Shown here: positions 11,043 to 20,956 of the stretch, one piece after another
Numbering within the stretch: the first letter of the stretch is position 1
How the letters are laid out: every line of letters starts with the position of its first letter
Assembly (NCBI RefSeq): GCF_904846225.1
Contig: NZ_CAJGZJ010000012.1
Location: 1-64,000 of the forward strand
Origin: Psychrobacter immobilis
GTDB lineage: Bacteria > Pseudomonadota > Gammaproteobacteria > Pseudomonadales > Moraxellaceae
Direction: 5' to 3'
Length of the DNA: 64,000 nucleotides
The notes under the pieces: model-generated
The model's database searches: none
The model's input: only the letters and a program-made list of their open reading frames with translations
Told to the model about the DNA's origin: nothing
Position numbers and translations under genes: made by a program

Positions 11043-11537
11043 TTATTCAATACCAATATAAAGATCAACTTGACCATATTCTAGATTGCCACCGATATAA
11101 TGCTCAAAATCAACATTGTACGTTCGTACGTGTTCACAGCTGCGATCATTAAAATAGGTCCAAGCCTTTTCCCAAGCATTCATCACGGTATATGGCATTC
11201 TACCCTCTTCAGAGAACACCAAATACTTTTCTGCAGGAATATTTACTGTTACTACGTTTGCAGCCTTAGCGGTATTGTCTGATGGCTCTTGCTCACTGTT
11301 TATTTTCCAACCCGCCACAACATCAAAAGCGCCTACCAAATCATCGCTCTCATAGCTATGATAAACACCATAAATGTCTTCACCTTTAAGAAGATCACCC
11401 GCATGGTTTTGATAAAATTTTTGCCATAGACGACCCAGCTTAGCTGTTTCTTGGCTAATCTCAGCGTTATTAGTAGTACGAACGCTAATGCCACTGCAAG
11501 CAATCGCTTCGGGTAGCTCTTTAATTTGTGGAGTCAT
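11043..11537 (-). CDS. GyrI-like / effector-binding domain protein
   Basis: A 164-residue protein that resembles stand-alone GyrI-like small-molecule-binding domains (the effector domain of AraC/MerR-type regulators such as Rob and BmrR), from the pattern of a short N-terminal strand, the segment KLGRLWQKFYQNH, the central DIYGVYHSYESD and the late EKYLVFSEEGRMP. There is no DNA-binding domain. The role could be ligand binding or sequestration; the ligand cannot be read from sequence. It lies upstream of dapE's terminator, convergent with dapE. Confidence 0.75.
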   Translation of the reverse strand: MTPQIKELPEAIACSGISVRTTNNAEISQETAKLGRLWQKFYQNHAGDLLKGEDIYGVYHSYESDDLVGAFDVVAGWKINSEQEPSDNTAKAANVVTVNIPAEKYLVFSEEGRMPYTVMNAWEKAWTYFNDRSCEHVRTYNVDFEHYIGGNLEYGQVDLYIGIE

Positions 11538-11629
11538 GATGTTGCCTATCCTGTATATTTATTTGGTTTTTTATTTGAGATAACATTTAAAACTATACTT
11601 AAATCAGTGCTTAACGTTGCAGCATTTGT

Positions 11630-11839
11630 CTAATCCGCTTCATCAATCCAGTTCATCTGAATGGCTTCTAAGATACCTTCGTTAGATTTTTGTGGATCAT
11701 CATCGAAACCTTCAAGTTCAGTTACCCAGCGATGCAAATCAGTAAAACGTACATACTGTGGATCTGTCTCTGGGAATTTTTCATACAACTCAATGGCGAT
11801 ATCTAAGCTGTCGGTCCATTTTAATTTTTGTGGTGTCAT
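11630..11839 (-). CDS. iscX: Iron-sulfur cluster assembly adaptor IscX
   Basis: A 69-residue acidic protein matching IscX (YfhJ), the small partner of IscS that modulates Fe-S cluster assembly. Conserved blocks seen: [41 protein letters not shown] and the terminal WIDEAD. It is not next to other isc genes here, unlike in E. coli where it closes the iscRSUA-hscBA-fdx cluster; whether an isc cluster exists elsewhere cannot be seen. Confidence 0.95.
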   Translation of the reverse strand: MTPQKLKWTDSLDIAIELYEKFPETDPQYVRFTDLHRWVTELEGFDDDPQKSNEGILEAIQMNWIDEAD

Positions 11840-11957
11840 AGTGGTTCCTTAATTTTTCATCACTTTTATAAAACGTTAATTATTTTCACAAAATAATATG
11901 ATCGACTTAATAGGCTCTATCCTACCAAAATTCGCCAGATGATTATAGACAAGTTCT

Positions 11958-12506
11958 CTATGCTTTCACTGTCTGTTTGGCGGATTTAATGGCTACTTGA
12001 TGCTTATTCCATGTAGTAATGACATCGGTTAGTTGCTCTCCCATCATATCTAGCACCTCTGGCACCTGCTGTTGTCCTTTTTTATCCATCAAGACAAACT
12101 TACTCATACCAACACTCATGAGCTGGTTTTTCACAAAGAATCGATGTTCGAAATATACATATTTATGGTCCCAACCTGCAACTGCGCTACTCAGCGTCAT
12201 TTTGTCCAAAAAATTGATTTGTTTCAAATAAATCATTTCTTGCATCGCAATCACCCAATTTAAAGGCTTGATGCCTTTTTGATGACAGCACGCCATTAGC
12301 CAGCGGGTCACATTTAATTCAATAAAAGACAGATAACGGTAATTGGGCAGATGATCACGAAAGCCCATATCATGTGGTAATACGCGATAATGACGGACTG
12401 TTGGTGCGGTCAAGGTCTCTATACTAAGACGCTCAGTGACCGATTGCTGTTTGAGTTGTTGTTTTAGCAGACTGCTCATAATAAAAAAACGTATCAACAT
12501 ATTCAT
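11958..12506 (-). CDS. THEM6-like acyl-CoA thioesterase (hot-dog fold)
   Basis: 182-residue protein of the 4HBT_2 / THEM6 type. The motif HDMGFRDHLPNYRYLSFIEL (about residues 44-63) is the Asp/His/Asn region of the family, followed by hot-dog strands through WDHKYVYFEHRFF and SVGMSKFVLMD. It probably hydrolyses acyl-CoA thioesters; substrate unknown. The first ATG (12506) has the Shine-Dalgarno AAGAGAG at good spacing and is preferred over the later MSSLL. Confidence 0.8.
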   Translation of the reverse strand: MNMLIRFFIMSSLLKQQLKQQSVTERLSIETLTAPTVRHYRVLPHDMGFRDHLPNYRYLSFIELNVTRWLMACCHQKGIKPLNWVIAMQEMIYLKQINFLDKMTLSSAVAGWDHKYVYFEHRFFVKNQLMSVGMSKFVLMDKKGQQQVPEVLDMMGEQLTDVITTWNKHQVAIKSAKQTVKA

Positions 12507-12545
12507 AAATGACTCTCTTATTTCTTAATATTTATAATTGGTACT

Positions 12546-12687
12546 TATATATAGCCAGTGAAAAGTAATATCGATACGTCACGCACTGCTGCTATTAATT
12601 TTTTTGCTTGCTGTACCTGCGCAGACAGAGGCTGCAAAAATTTGATATCAGCAGTACCGTAGCGTTTTTAAGGTATTTTGACTATAG
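12546..12687. repeat. MITE-like repeat family 1, copy a
   Basis: About 142 bases matching two other copies (27070-27215 and, inverted, 53299-53446). Shared features are a TATATAG-[CT]-C start followed by GTGAAAAGT, the internal core GCAGACAGAGGCT, a CAGCAGTAC block and the end TTTTGACTATAG. It is non-coding. Its right end is shared with the family 2 element that begins at 12683. Confidence 0.8.
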
Positions 12688-12790
12688 TCGATTCAATTTA
12701 AAAATGGTACAAGGCAACCGATTGCAGATGTATCAGTCATACTTCAAGCGAGGTTAACGCTGTAACAATTTTATAAGGGAATGACTATAT
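12683..12790. repeat. MITE-like repeat family 2, copy a
   Basis: 108 bases bounded by TATAGTC and GACTATA. A second copy lies at 16296-16405; shared blocks are TACAAGG, TCAAGCG-x-GGTT-x-ACG-x-TGTA and TTTATAAGGG before the terminal GACTATAT. It is fused to family 1 copy a through a common GACTATAGTC palindrome. Non-coding. Confidence 0.8.
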
Positions 12791-12835
12791 CGTAGGCAAT
12801 AATATCCAAGTCATAATTGCCGCACACTTTAACGC

Positions 12836-12862
12836 AAAAAAGCCACCTCAGTGACTTTTTAT
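12836..12862 (-). terminator. Probable terminator after pntB
   Basis: Imperfect stem AAAAAGCCAC / GTGACTTTTT with one mismatch and a 4-base loop, giving TGGCTTTTTT on the minus strand about 35 bases beyond the pntB stop. Confidence 0.6.
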
Positions 12863-12896
12863 TGACAAGCTCCTATGTAAAAGCTTATTTCAAAGT

Positions 12897-14294
12897 TTAA
12901 TAAGCACCATTAATACTCCGAACCATCTCTTCAACCATTTTCTTCGCATCGCCAAAGATCATCATGGTTTTGTCCATATAGAACAAGCTATTATCTAAAC
13001 CGGCATAACCCGTGCTCATTGAGCGCTTAATCACCATCACCGTTTGGGCTTTCGTCACCTCTAAAATCGGCATCCCAAAGATTGGAGACGTCGGATCATC
13101 CTTCGCAGAAGGATTCACCACATCATTTGCACCAATGACTAACACCACATCGGTACTGGCGAAGTCTGAATTGATCTCATCCATCTCAAGAATGTCATCA
13201 TAAGGCACGTCCGCTTCCGCCAATAACACGTTCATATGTCCTGGCATACGACCTGCGACCGGATGAATAGCAAAGCGTACATTGACGCCTTCTTCTTTTA
13301 ACAACTCATACAGCTCTTTGACCGCGTTTTGTGCACGGCCTTGCGCCATCCCGTAGCCGGGAACAATCACCACACTACTGGCATTGGCCATGAGGAAACC
13401 TGCGTCTTCTGCTGAGCCTGCTTTGTAATTCTTTGGCGCGCCATCATCGCCGCCTGCTGCTACTGCTGCCGTACCCATACCACCAAATAAGACGTTGAGT
13501 AATGATCGATTCATGGCTTTACACATGATATAAGATAAAATCGCACCTGATGAGCCAACGAGCGAACCTGCGATAATCAGCATCGAGTTGCCAAGCGTAA
13601 AACCAATGCCTGCGGCGGCCCAACCCGAAAATGAATTCAGCAAAGAGACAACGACTGGCATATCGCCACCACCAATTGGCGCAATCCACATCCAACCAAA
13701 TATAACCGCAATCACTGCCATCGCATAAAAGGCTGGTAGCGAATCCGTGACGAAATACACGCCACCGAAACCAATCATCGCAATGAACAATAATGCTTGG
13801 ACAGGTTTGACCCAACTGCCGACCAGTGTCTTCGCCCAGCTTTTTGCCGCCAATTTACCAAAAGCAAAGACAGACGCTGAAAAGGTAATCGCACCGATGA
13901 AACAACCGATAAACAGCTCAACTCGGGCAACGGCGCCATGCTGCTGCTCAGTATGAAGTACCGTTGCTAACGCAATCGCCACTGCTGCTAAACCGACAAA
14001 AGAATGCATCAAGGCAACCGTTTCTGGCATTTGGGTCATCGCGACTGTCTTTGCCTTCCACATTCCGACAACAGCACCTAAAACCATCGCGCCAATAATC
14101 AACCAAAGGACAGGGCCTTCTGCTAAAAAGAATGTCGTTATGACCGCAATCGCCATTGCTGCCATACCAAAGCGATTACCACGAATAGCAGTCTTTGGGC
14201 TGGATAAACCCCGTAAGGTCAAGACAAAGAGAATAGCGCCAACCAGATAGAACCAATCAGCATTCGCAGAAATCATAGCTGTTAAATCACTCAT
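12897..14294 (-). CDS. pntB: NAD(P) transhydrogenase subunit beta
   Basis: Membrane and NADP(H)-binding subunit of the proton-translocating transhydrogenase, which uses the proton gradient to make NADPH from NADH. The 465-residue protein has about nine N-terminal membrane segments (to about residue 260) and a C-terminal Rossmann domain III with VVIVPGYGMAQGRAQ, HPVAGRMPGHMNVLLAEA and the KRSMSTGYAG NADP loop. Its start overlaps the pntAB stop by 4 bases (ATGA). Confidence 0.97.
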   Translation of the reverse strand: MSDLTAMISANADWFYLVGAILFVLTLRGLSSPKTAIRGNRFGMAAMAIAVITTFFLAEGPVLWLIIGAMVLGAVVGMWKAKTVAMTQMPETVALMHSFVGLAAVAIALATVLHTEQQHGAVARVELFIGCFIGAITFSASVFAFGKLAAKSWAKTLVGSWVKPVQALLFIAMIGFGGVYFVTDSLPAFYAMAVIAVIFGWMWIAPIGGGDMPVVVSLLNSFSGWAAAGIGFTLGNSMLIIAGSLVGSSGAILSYIMCKAMNRSLLNVLFGGMGTAAVAAGGDDGAPKNYKAGSAEDAGFLMANASSVVIVPGYGMAQGRAQNAVKELYELLKEEGVNVRFAIHPVAGRMPGHMNVLLAEADVPYDDILEMDEINSDFASTDVVLVIGANDVVNPSAKDDPTSPIFGMPILEVTKAQTVMVIKRSMSTGYAGLDNSLFYMDKTMMIFGDAKKMVEEMVRSINGAY

Positions 14295-14683
14295 GCGCCG
14301 CCTCCACTTTCAGTGGTATTGGTTTCAAGAGCAGAGATCTTTTTTACTTTCGGTTTAAACATCGCAAGCATCCGCTCAGTCACGGCAAAACCACCAAAGA
14401 TATTGATACTGGCCAAAAATACGGCAAAGGCTCCAAGCAAGCTGGTCGGCGTAAACATCGATCCATCAATCGTGACGGTCTGTAGCATCGCACCCACGAT
14501 GACGATACTTGATAGTGCGTTGGTTACTGCCATCAACGGCGTGTGTAATGCTGGGGTCACGCCCCAAACGACGTAGTATCCGACAAAAATAGCGAGCACA
14601 AATACCGTGAAAATCGCTACAAATGGTGTGCTACTCATGGCCGCACCCGCTGGCGCTGCCGCTAAAACAGTGGCAATCATCAT
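14291..14683 (-). CDS. pntAB: NAD(P) transhydrogenase subunit alpha part 2 (membrane domain)
   Basis: 130 residues holding the short membrane domain that in E. coli forms the C-terminus of PntA. Three or four hydrophobic segments, with the conserved VVWGVTPALHTPLMAVTNA stretch and GGFAVTERMLAMF near the end. The alpha subunit is split into two genes here, as in Rhodospirillum rubrum and many Proteobacteria. It lies 53 bases downstream of the part 1 gene. Confidence 0.95.
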   Translation of the reverse strand: MMIATVLAAAPAGAAMSSTPFVAIFTVFVLAIFVGYYVVWGVTPALHTPLMAVTNALSSIVIVGAMLQTVTIDGSMFTPTSLLGAFAVFLASINIFGGFAVTERMLAMFKPKVKKISALETNTTESGGGA

Positions 14684-14736
14684 ATCCTCCTAAAAATTAT
14701 TTTGTGTCTGGGAATGAAATCATCGAGACTTGAGAG

Positions 14737-15903
14737 TTAGCGCTGAACGAGGCGTACCTGACTATCATGTGTCACCGCCAGTGCGCCTTGAATCTCATCA
14801 TCCATGTCTAAGTTAAGGGCCAAGCTAGGTGATGCGTCATTTGCTGAAGCGTCGTCGCTAGCAGGCGCAATCAAGGTGGTGATAAAATTAACCAAGTTAT
14901 TGGCATATAAGTCTGAAGACTGGGCAGCAAGTTGTGAGGGAATATTAGCGGCACCAACGATACGTACGCCATTTTCTGTGATGATAGTCTCGTTAGGCAC
15001 GCTGCCTTCGACATTACCGCCAGTACCAGCCGCCATATCGATGAGTACTGAACCCGCCTTCATTTTGGCAAGCGTTGCCCCGTGTACTAAACGCGGTGCT
15101 TGACGACCAGGAATCTGTGCCGTGGTAATGACGATATCAGCATGACTCAAGGCTTTATCAACGATGGCTGCTTGGTCTTTAATATATTGTGCTGATGGCG
15201 TCCACGCATAGCCGCCTGTGGATTTAGCGGTCTCAGCTTCCTCTGCACTCATCGGCACATCAAGCCACTTACCTCCTAATGACTCGACTTGCTCGCGAGC
15301 GGTCGGACGTAAGTCACTGGCTTCTACCACGGCACCCAAACGCTTGGCAGTAGCAATCGCCTGCAAACCCGCCACACCAACGCCTAAGATGACGACCTTG
15401 GCAGGCTTAACTGTTCCCGCTGAGGTCATAAACATGGGAAACGGACGCGAGTATTCATTGGCGGCGAGCAACACAGCTTTATAACCGGCAAGGTTGGCTT
15501 GTGAGGATAGTACGTCCATATTCTGCGCCCGTGATAACGTACGCGGTAATAGCTCCATGGCAAAGGCGGTCGCGCCTTTGGCTGCATAAGTATCCAGTTG
15601 TGTATTGCGATACGGATCAAGCATGCCTATGACGATTTGCCCCGCTGTCAAACTCTCTGTCACCGCAGCAGACAAGTCATTGACCGTGGTAATAATCTGA
15701 GACTGGGTGACGACTTCGGTGCTGCTATTAGCAATGTCGGCACCTACGGCCTGATACATCTCATCAGCGTAATACGCTGCTTGACCTGCACCTGACTGTA
15801 TGACGACGTCAAACCCAAGCTTACGCAATTTTTTGACTGCGTCTGGGGTTAGCGCGACTCGACTCTCACTTGCGACATCTGCACTGATTACACCAATTCT
15901 CAT
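14737..15903 (-). CDS. pntAA: NAD(P) transhydrogenase subunit alpha part 1 (NAD-binding domain)
   Basis: 388-residue soluble NAD(H)-binding domain I of the transhydrogenase, related to alanine dehydrogenase. The N-terminus RIGVISADVASESRVALTP and the Rossmann segment VVILGVGVAGLQAIATAKRLGA (about residues 170-190) are typical; the QIPGRQAPRLV and MAAGTGGNVEGS loops follow. First gene of the pntAA-pntAB-pntB operon. Confidence 0.96.
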   Translation of the reverse strand: MRIGVISADVASESRVALTPDAVKKLRKLGFDVVIQSGAGQAAYYADEMYQAVGADIANSSTEVVTQSQIITTVNDLSAAVTESLTAGQIVIGMLDPYRNTQLDTYAAKGATAFAMELLPRTLSRAQNMDVLSSQANLAGYKAVLLAANEYSRPFPMFMTSAGTVKPAKVVILGVGVAGLQAIATAKRLGAVVEASDLRPTAREQVESLGGKWLDVPMSAEEAETAKSTGGYAWTPSAQYIKDQAAIVDKALSHADIVITTAQIPGRQAPRLVHGATLAKMKAGSVLIDMAAGTGGNVEGSVPNETIITENGVRIVGAANIPSQLAAQSSDLYANNLVNFITTLIAPASDDASANDASPSLALNLDMDDEIQGALAVTHDSQVRLVQR

Positions 15904-16464
15904 ATCGTCTCCTTACTTCTTAATGACTATCCTTAATACCTTCAATGCACATTTAAAAAGCACAGAGGACAAAAAACCTTTGGCCTATTGGTTAAATATT
16001 AGCAACCAAAGATTATCAATTTAATAAATGATAGATACTTTTCCATCACGTCTTTTTATTATAGAGACAACGTCTGCTAACTTTCATTGCCAAATGATGA
16101 CCCATAAGTAAAATAAAAAGTTAAGTGTTTACACCATTTTCATAACTTTTATTGTTATATTGAAAGTTTTGTCTTTCTATCATATGGTATGGTTTATCAA
16201 AGATCGCCTCACCACCATGACTTTTTAAATAATTATAAAATTTAAGAGAAATATAAAACGACCGTCAGTAAGAGAAATTACATCGGTGAGTATCGTATAG
16301 TCTAATCCAAATAATTTCGATACAAGGAAGCCACGCACAGATAGTACGAGTAGTACATCAAGCGGGGTTGACGATGTAGCGGATTTATAAGGGTTTGACT
16401 ATATAATAAGAAAGATTGATACTTTGATAGGTTGGTCATTGATTCACTATAAGAAGGAATAACG
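15904..16464. other. 561-base spacer between divergent pntAA and yaaA
   Basis: AT-rich divergent promoter region with no open reading frame of note. The only recognisable structure is the repeat at 16296-16405. I cannot place the two promoters with confidence. Confidence 0.5.
16296..16405. repeat. MITE-like repeat family 2, copy b
   Basis: 110 bases starting TATAGTC and ending GACTATA, homologous along most of its length to 12683-12790, in the same orientation. It sits about 60 bases before the yaaA start codon, so it probably lies in or near the yaaA promoter. Confidence 0.8.
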
Positions 16465-17277
16465 ATGTATTTTTTACTATCCCCTGCCAAATCTTTGAAC
16501 GACACAGATACGGTGCCAGTAAACCTTGGTAACTATTACAGTCAGCCTGAATTGATTGAACATTCACAAGCATTGATGAAAATACTCAAGTCGAAAGAGC
16601 CGATTGATTTGCAAGCGCTCATGAGCATCTCTGATGATTTGGCTCAACTCAATGCCCAACGTAATCAAGACTGGGCTTGGAGTAAAGATCAGCCGTTTAC
16701 CGATAACGAGTCTGGTAATACTGCAAAACCTGCTGGTTATTTGTTCGATGGTGATGTTTATAGTGGTCTTGATATGTATCACATGGATAAAGAGTCGGCT
16801 ATTTATGTCAATGAACATTTAGGTATCTTATCAGGTCTTTATGGCTTGCTAAAACCGTTAGATTTGATTCAACCCTATCGATTAGAGATGGGCACTAAGC
16901 TGAAAAATGAGCGTGGTGATAACTTGTATGAGTTTTGGGGTGAAGAAGTGACCAATACTATCAATGCGCGCATGACGGATAGTGATGACAACGTGTTGGT
17001 TAACTTAGCTTCTAACGAATACTTTAAATCCGTCAAGAAAAAATCACTTCATGCGCAAATAATCACGCCACGATTTGAAGACGAAAAGAACGGTCAATAT
17101 AAAGTCATTAGTTTCTATGCCAAAAAAGCACGCGGGCTAATGGTTAAATATGCGGCCGATAATAAGCTGACCAATGCTGAGCAGCTAAAGCAATTTGATT
17201 TGGCGGGATATTATTACTGTGAAGCTGAGTCTGATGAGCAGACTTGGACGTTTAGAAGGGATGCAGCTAGTCAGTAG
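16465..17277 (+). CDS. yaaA: Peroxide stress protein YaaA
   Basis: 270 residues of the UPF0246/DUF328 family; E. coli YaaA lowers intracellular free iron and limits DNA damage during hydrogen peroxide stress. Family landmarks are the N-terminal LLSPAKSLN, the central GDVYSGLD and ILSGLYGLLKPLDLIQPYRLEMG, and VNLASNEYFKSV. Shine-Dalgarno AGAAGGAATAACG precedes the ATG. It ends before a strong terminator shared with groEL's side. Confidence 0.95.
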   Translation: MYFLLSPAKSLNDTDTVPVNLGNYYSQPELIEHSQALMKILKSKEPIDLQALMSISDDLAQLNAQRNQDWAWSKDQPFTDNESGNTAKPAGYLFDGDVYSGLDMYHMDKESAIYVNEHLGILSGLYGLLKPLDLIQPYRLEMGTKLKNERGDNLYEFWGEEVTNTINARMTDSDDNVLVNLASNEYFKSVKKKSLHAQIITPRFEDEKNGQYKVISFYAKKARGLMVKYAADNKLTNAEQLKQFDLAGYYYCEAESDEQTWTFRRDAASQ

Positions 17278-17304
17278 TTTTAAAAATATATATCTAATTA
17301 GCAT

Positions 17305-17343
17305 AAAAAACCCCGATAAGCTCTCGCCTATCGGGGTTTTTTA
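17305..17343 (+). terminator. Bidirectional terminator after yaaA
   Basis: Stem AAAAAACCCCGATA / TATCGGGGTTTTTT with an 11-base loop. T-runs are present on both strands, so it can also stop transcription coming from groEL. Confidence 0.88.
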
Positions 17344-17378
17344 AACTAGGTTTACTAAGTGCTTTATGACAAAGTCAT

Positions 17379-17478
17379 ACTTCTAGCGAAAAGCGATTTG
17401 TCGAGAGAGACGAGCGAAAATAGTACCTATCGTACATTGAGCGCGTCTGACAAAGAGAAATCGCTTTGCAGCAGAAGT
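17379..17478. repeat. 100-base imperfect inverted repeat
   Basis: The ends ACTTCT..GC-AAAGCGATTT and its complement pair, the middle pairs less well, and a near-palindrome GTACCTATCGTAC marks the centre. The whole segment can fold as one long hairpin. It lies between the yaaA terminator and the groEL stop. It may be a MITE or a REP-like element; no second copy is visible in this window. Confidence 0.6.
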
Positions 17479-17482
17479 AAAA

Positions 17483-19135
<1,653 letters not shown>

Positions 19136-19238
19136 TTACTCCACTATTATAAGTATGAGAATGCGTTCGAATGAATCGATATGGTATTGTGAAAAACAAT
19201 TGTCAAAAATGTGCTGAGTATAAAATACTCAAAAAGGA

Positions 19239-19532
19239 CTAGCCTTCTAACACACCCAATACATCGGATTCTTTCATAATAAGTAATTCTTCGCCGTCAA
19301 CTTTCACGGTTTGACCAGCATATTGACCGAACAAGACTTTGTCGCCAGCTTTTACATCTAACGCGCGAGTTTCACCGTTGTCACGGATTTGGCCATTACC
19401 AACTGCAATGACTTCACCTTGTGAAGGCTTTTCTTGAGCAGAACCAGGAAGTAAGATACCACCAGCCGTTTTTGTTTCTTCTTCTATGCGGCGGACAACA
19501 ATACGATCATGTAAAGGACGAATATTCATCAA
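19239..19532 (-). CDS. groES: Co-chaperonin GroES (Hsp10)
   Basis: 97-residue lid subunit of the chaperonin. The N-terminal [12 protein letters not shown], the mobile-loop region [23 protein letters not shown] and the C-terminal DVLGVLEG are standard. First gene of the groES-groEL operon, behind a sigma32-type promoter at 19661-19686. Confidence 0.98.
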   Translation of the reverse strand: MMNIRPLHDRIVVRRIEEETKTAGGILLPGSAQEKPSQGEVIAVGNGQIRDNGETRALDVKAGDKVLFGQYAGQTVKVDGEELLIMKESDVLGVLEG

Positions 19533-20068
19533 TATGTCTCCAAAAATGAGTTATTTGAATTAAGGGTTTATTTGAATTAATACTCTCAGTACCAATATCT
19601 ATTAGAACTGCTAATTAAAAATAGCGTTCTAACGATAAGCCTTGAGCTTGTATCAAAAAGTGGGGGCAAGCTAAGCGAGGTTCAAGTGTAAACCCCAAAA
19701 ATTTACAAGATTTTTTGGAGGCTTTATACTAAAAGCGACCTTTATAAGCGAGCTTGGAAGAAAGTGCTGTACTTAACATTTAATGCTATTTATTAAATAC
19801 TGAGTACCATTGGCAGAATAATAAAAACACGACACGACAGCTATAGATTAAAAAAGCTCGCGAGGCGCAGTCTTTGACTTAAAGCTTGTCAATTTACTTA
19901 TTTCTTTTGATGGGTTTGACAGCAACATTGGCTACAAGAGCAACACGTTAAGGCTAGCCCCTACTCTTGAAAATGTAACAAAGTATGGCCATTATAGTCT
20001 CTTAGATTATCATAACAGTCATAAACAAAATCTAAAATGACCGAATAGACGTTAATTAAGGAATATGC
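19533..20068. other. Spacer between divergent groES and the DUF3108 gene
   Basis: 536 bases with the heat-shock promoter of groES in the left part. I see no gene in the rest (19740-20068). No CIRCE-type inverted repeat (TTAGCACTC/GAGTGCTAA) is present, so HrcA control is unlikely. Confidence 0.5.
19661..19686 (-). promoter_or_regulatory. Sigma32 (heat-shock) promoter of groESL
   Basis: On the minus strand a -35 box CTTGAA (19686-19681) followed after 14 bases by CCCCCA (19666-19661) closely matches the sigma32 consensus CTTGAAA / CCCCATNT. It lies about 130 bases before the groES start codon. Confidence 0.8.
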
Positions 20069-20842
20069 ATGCGTTTTTTATCAATCAATAAGAAGTCGTC
20101 TGTCGCTAAAGCTAATGACACACAGCCTAGTAAATCTAAACTCTTAACTGCCTTGACCACAGGCACTGGTATCGTTGCTATTGGAGCTTTAAGTATGACC
20201 GCACCTGTACTTGCTAATGCAAAAACCATTAAACCATCAAGCGCCAGTTATAGTTTTACGGTAGAAGATAAGTACAAAGGCACGGCTACTCGTACGCTAA
20301 ATAAGTCAGGTGATACTTGGAAATATGATGTAAATGCTCGAGTGGCTGGCGTAGCAAGCGCGGCACAAAGTAGCACCTTTACGATCAATGGTAATAATGT
20401 CATCCCTACTAAAGCCAGTACCACTTATAAATTACTAGGTCTTGGTCGCACGCATAAATTAGATTTTAATCCAAGCGCTAAAAAAGTCACTAGCAACTAT
20501 AGAGGCAAAACGACAACCTTGAACATGCCGCAACAAGCCTTTGATGACTTGAGTCTGGAAGCACAAATTCGCCAAGATTTATTAAACGGTAAATTCTCTG
20601 GTAATTATTATATGGCGAAAAAAGACAAAATCGAAAAGACACCATTTAAAAAGTCTGGTAATACCAAAGTAACTGTGCCCGCTGGTACATTTGACACGGT
20701 GCGTGTCGATCGTATCCATGATGATAACAGCCGCTCTACCAGCTTTTGGTTAGCACCAAGCTTAGATTATTTGCCCGTAAAAGTGAGTCAAATTAATGAT
20801 GGTAAGAAAATGGATTTAGAGTTGACCAAGGTTAATGAATAA
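20069..20842 (+). CDS. DUF3108 domain protein, probably exported
   Basis: 257 residues matching the DUF3108 family of beta-rich envelope proteins of unknown function. A long, charged N-terminus precedes a hydrophobic stretch (about residues 32-50, GTGIVAIGALSMTAPVLANA) that can act as a signal peptide with cleavage after ANA. The mature part shows SASYSFTVEDKYKGTATRTL, the TTYKLLGLGRTHKLDF region and the late VPAGTFDTVRVDRI motif characteristic of the family. Stand-alone gene ending in a strong terminator. Confidence 0.82.
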   Translation: MRFLSINKKSSVAKANDTQPSKSKLLTALTTGTGIVAIGALSMTAPVLANAKTIKPSSASYSFTVEDKYKGTATRTLNKSGDTWKYDVNARVAGVASAAQSSTFTINGNNVIPTKASTTYKLLGLGRTHKLDFNPSAKKVTSNYRGKTTTLNMPQQAFDDLSLEAQIRQDLLNGKFSGNYYMAKKDKIEKTPFKKSGNTKVTVPAGTFDTVRVDRIHDDNSRSTSFWLAPSLDYLPVKVSQINDGKKMDLELTKVNE

Positions 20843-20862
20843 AACTACAGTCAAAAAACAAT

Positions 20863-20898
20863 AAAAGCGGCGTCCTATTTTAGAGCGCCGCTTTTTTA
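20863..20898 (+). terminator. Intrinsic terminator after the DUF3108 gene
   Basis: Stem AAAAGCGGCG / CGCCGCTTTTTT with a 13-base loop, about 20 bases after the stop codon. Confidence 0.87.
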
Positions 20899-20956
20899 TG
20901 TTTAAAATTGATAATATCTAGCGGTTTTATATGATGATGACTATCACATTAATTTA

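Noticed and set aside
19533..20068. CIRCE operator for groESL
   Set aside because: No TTAGCACTC/GAGTGCTAA inverted repeat; the sigma32 promoter explains heat-shock control.
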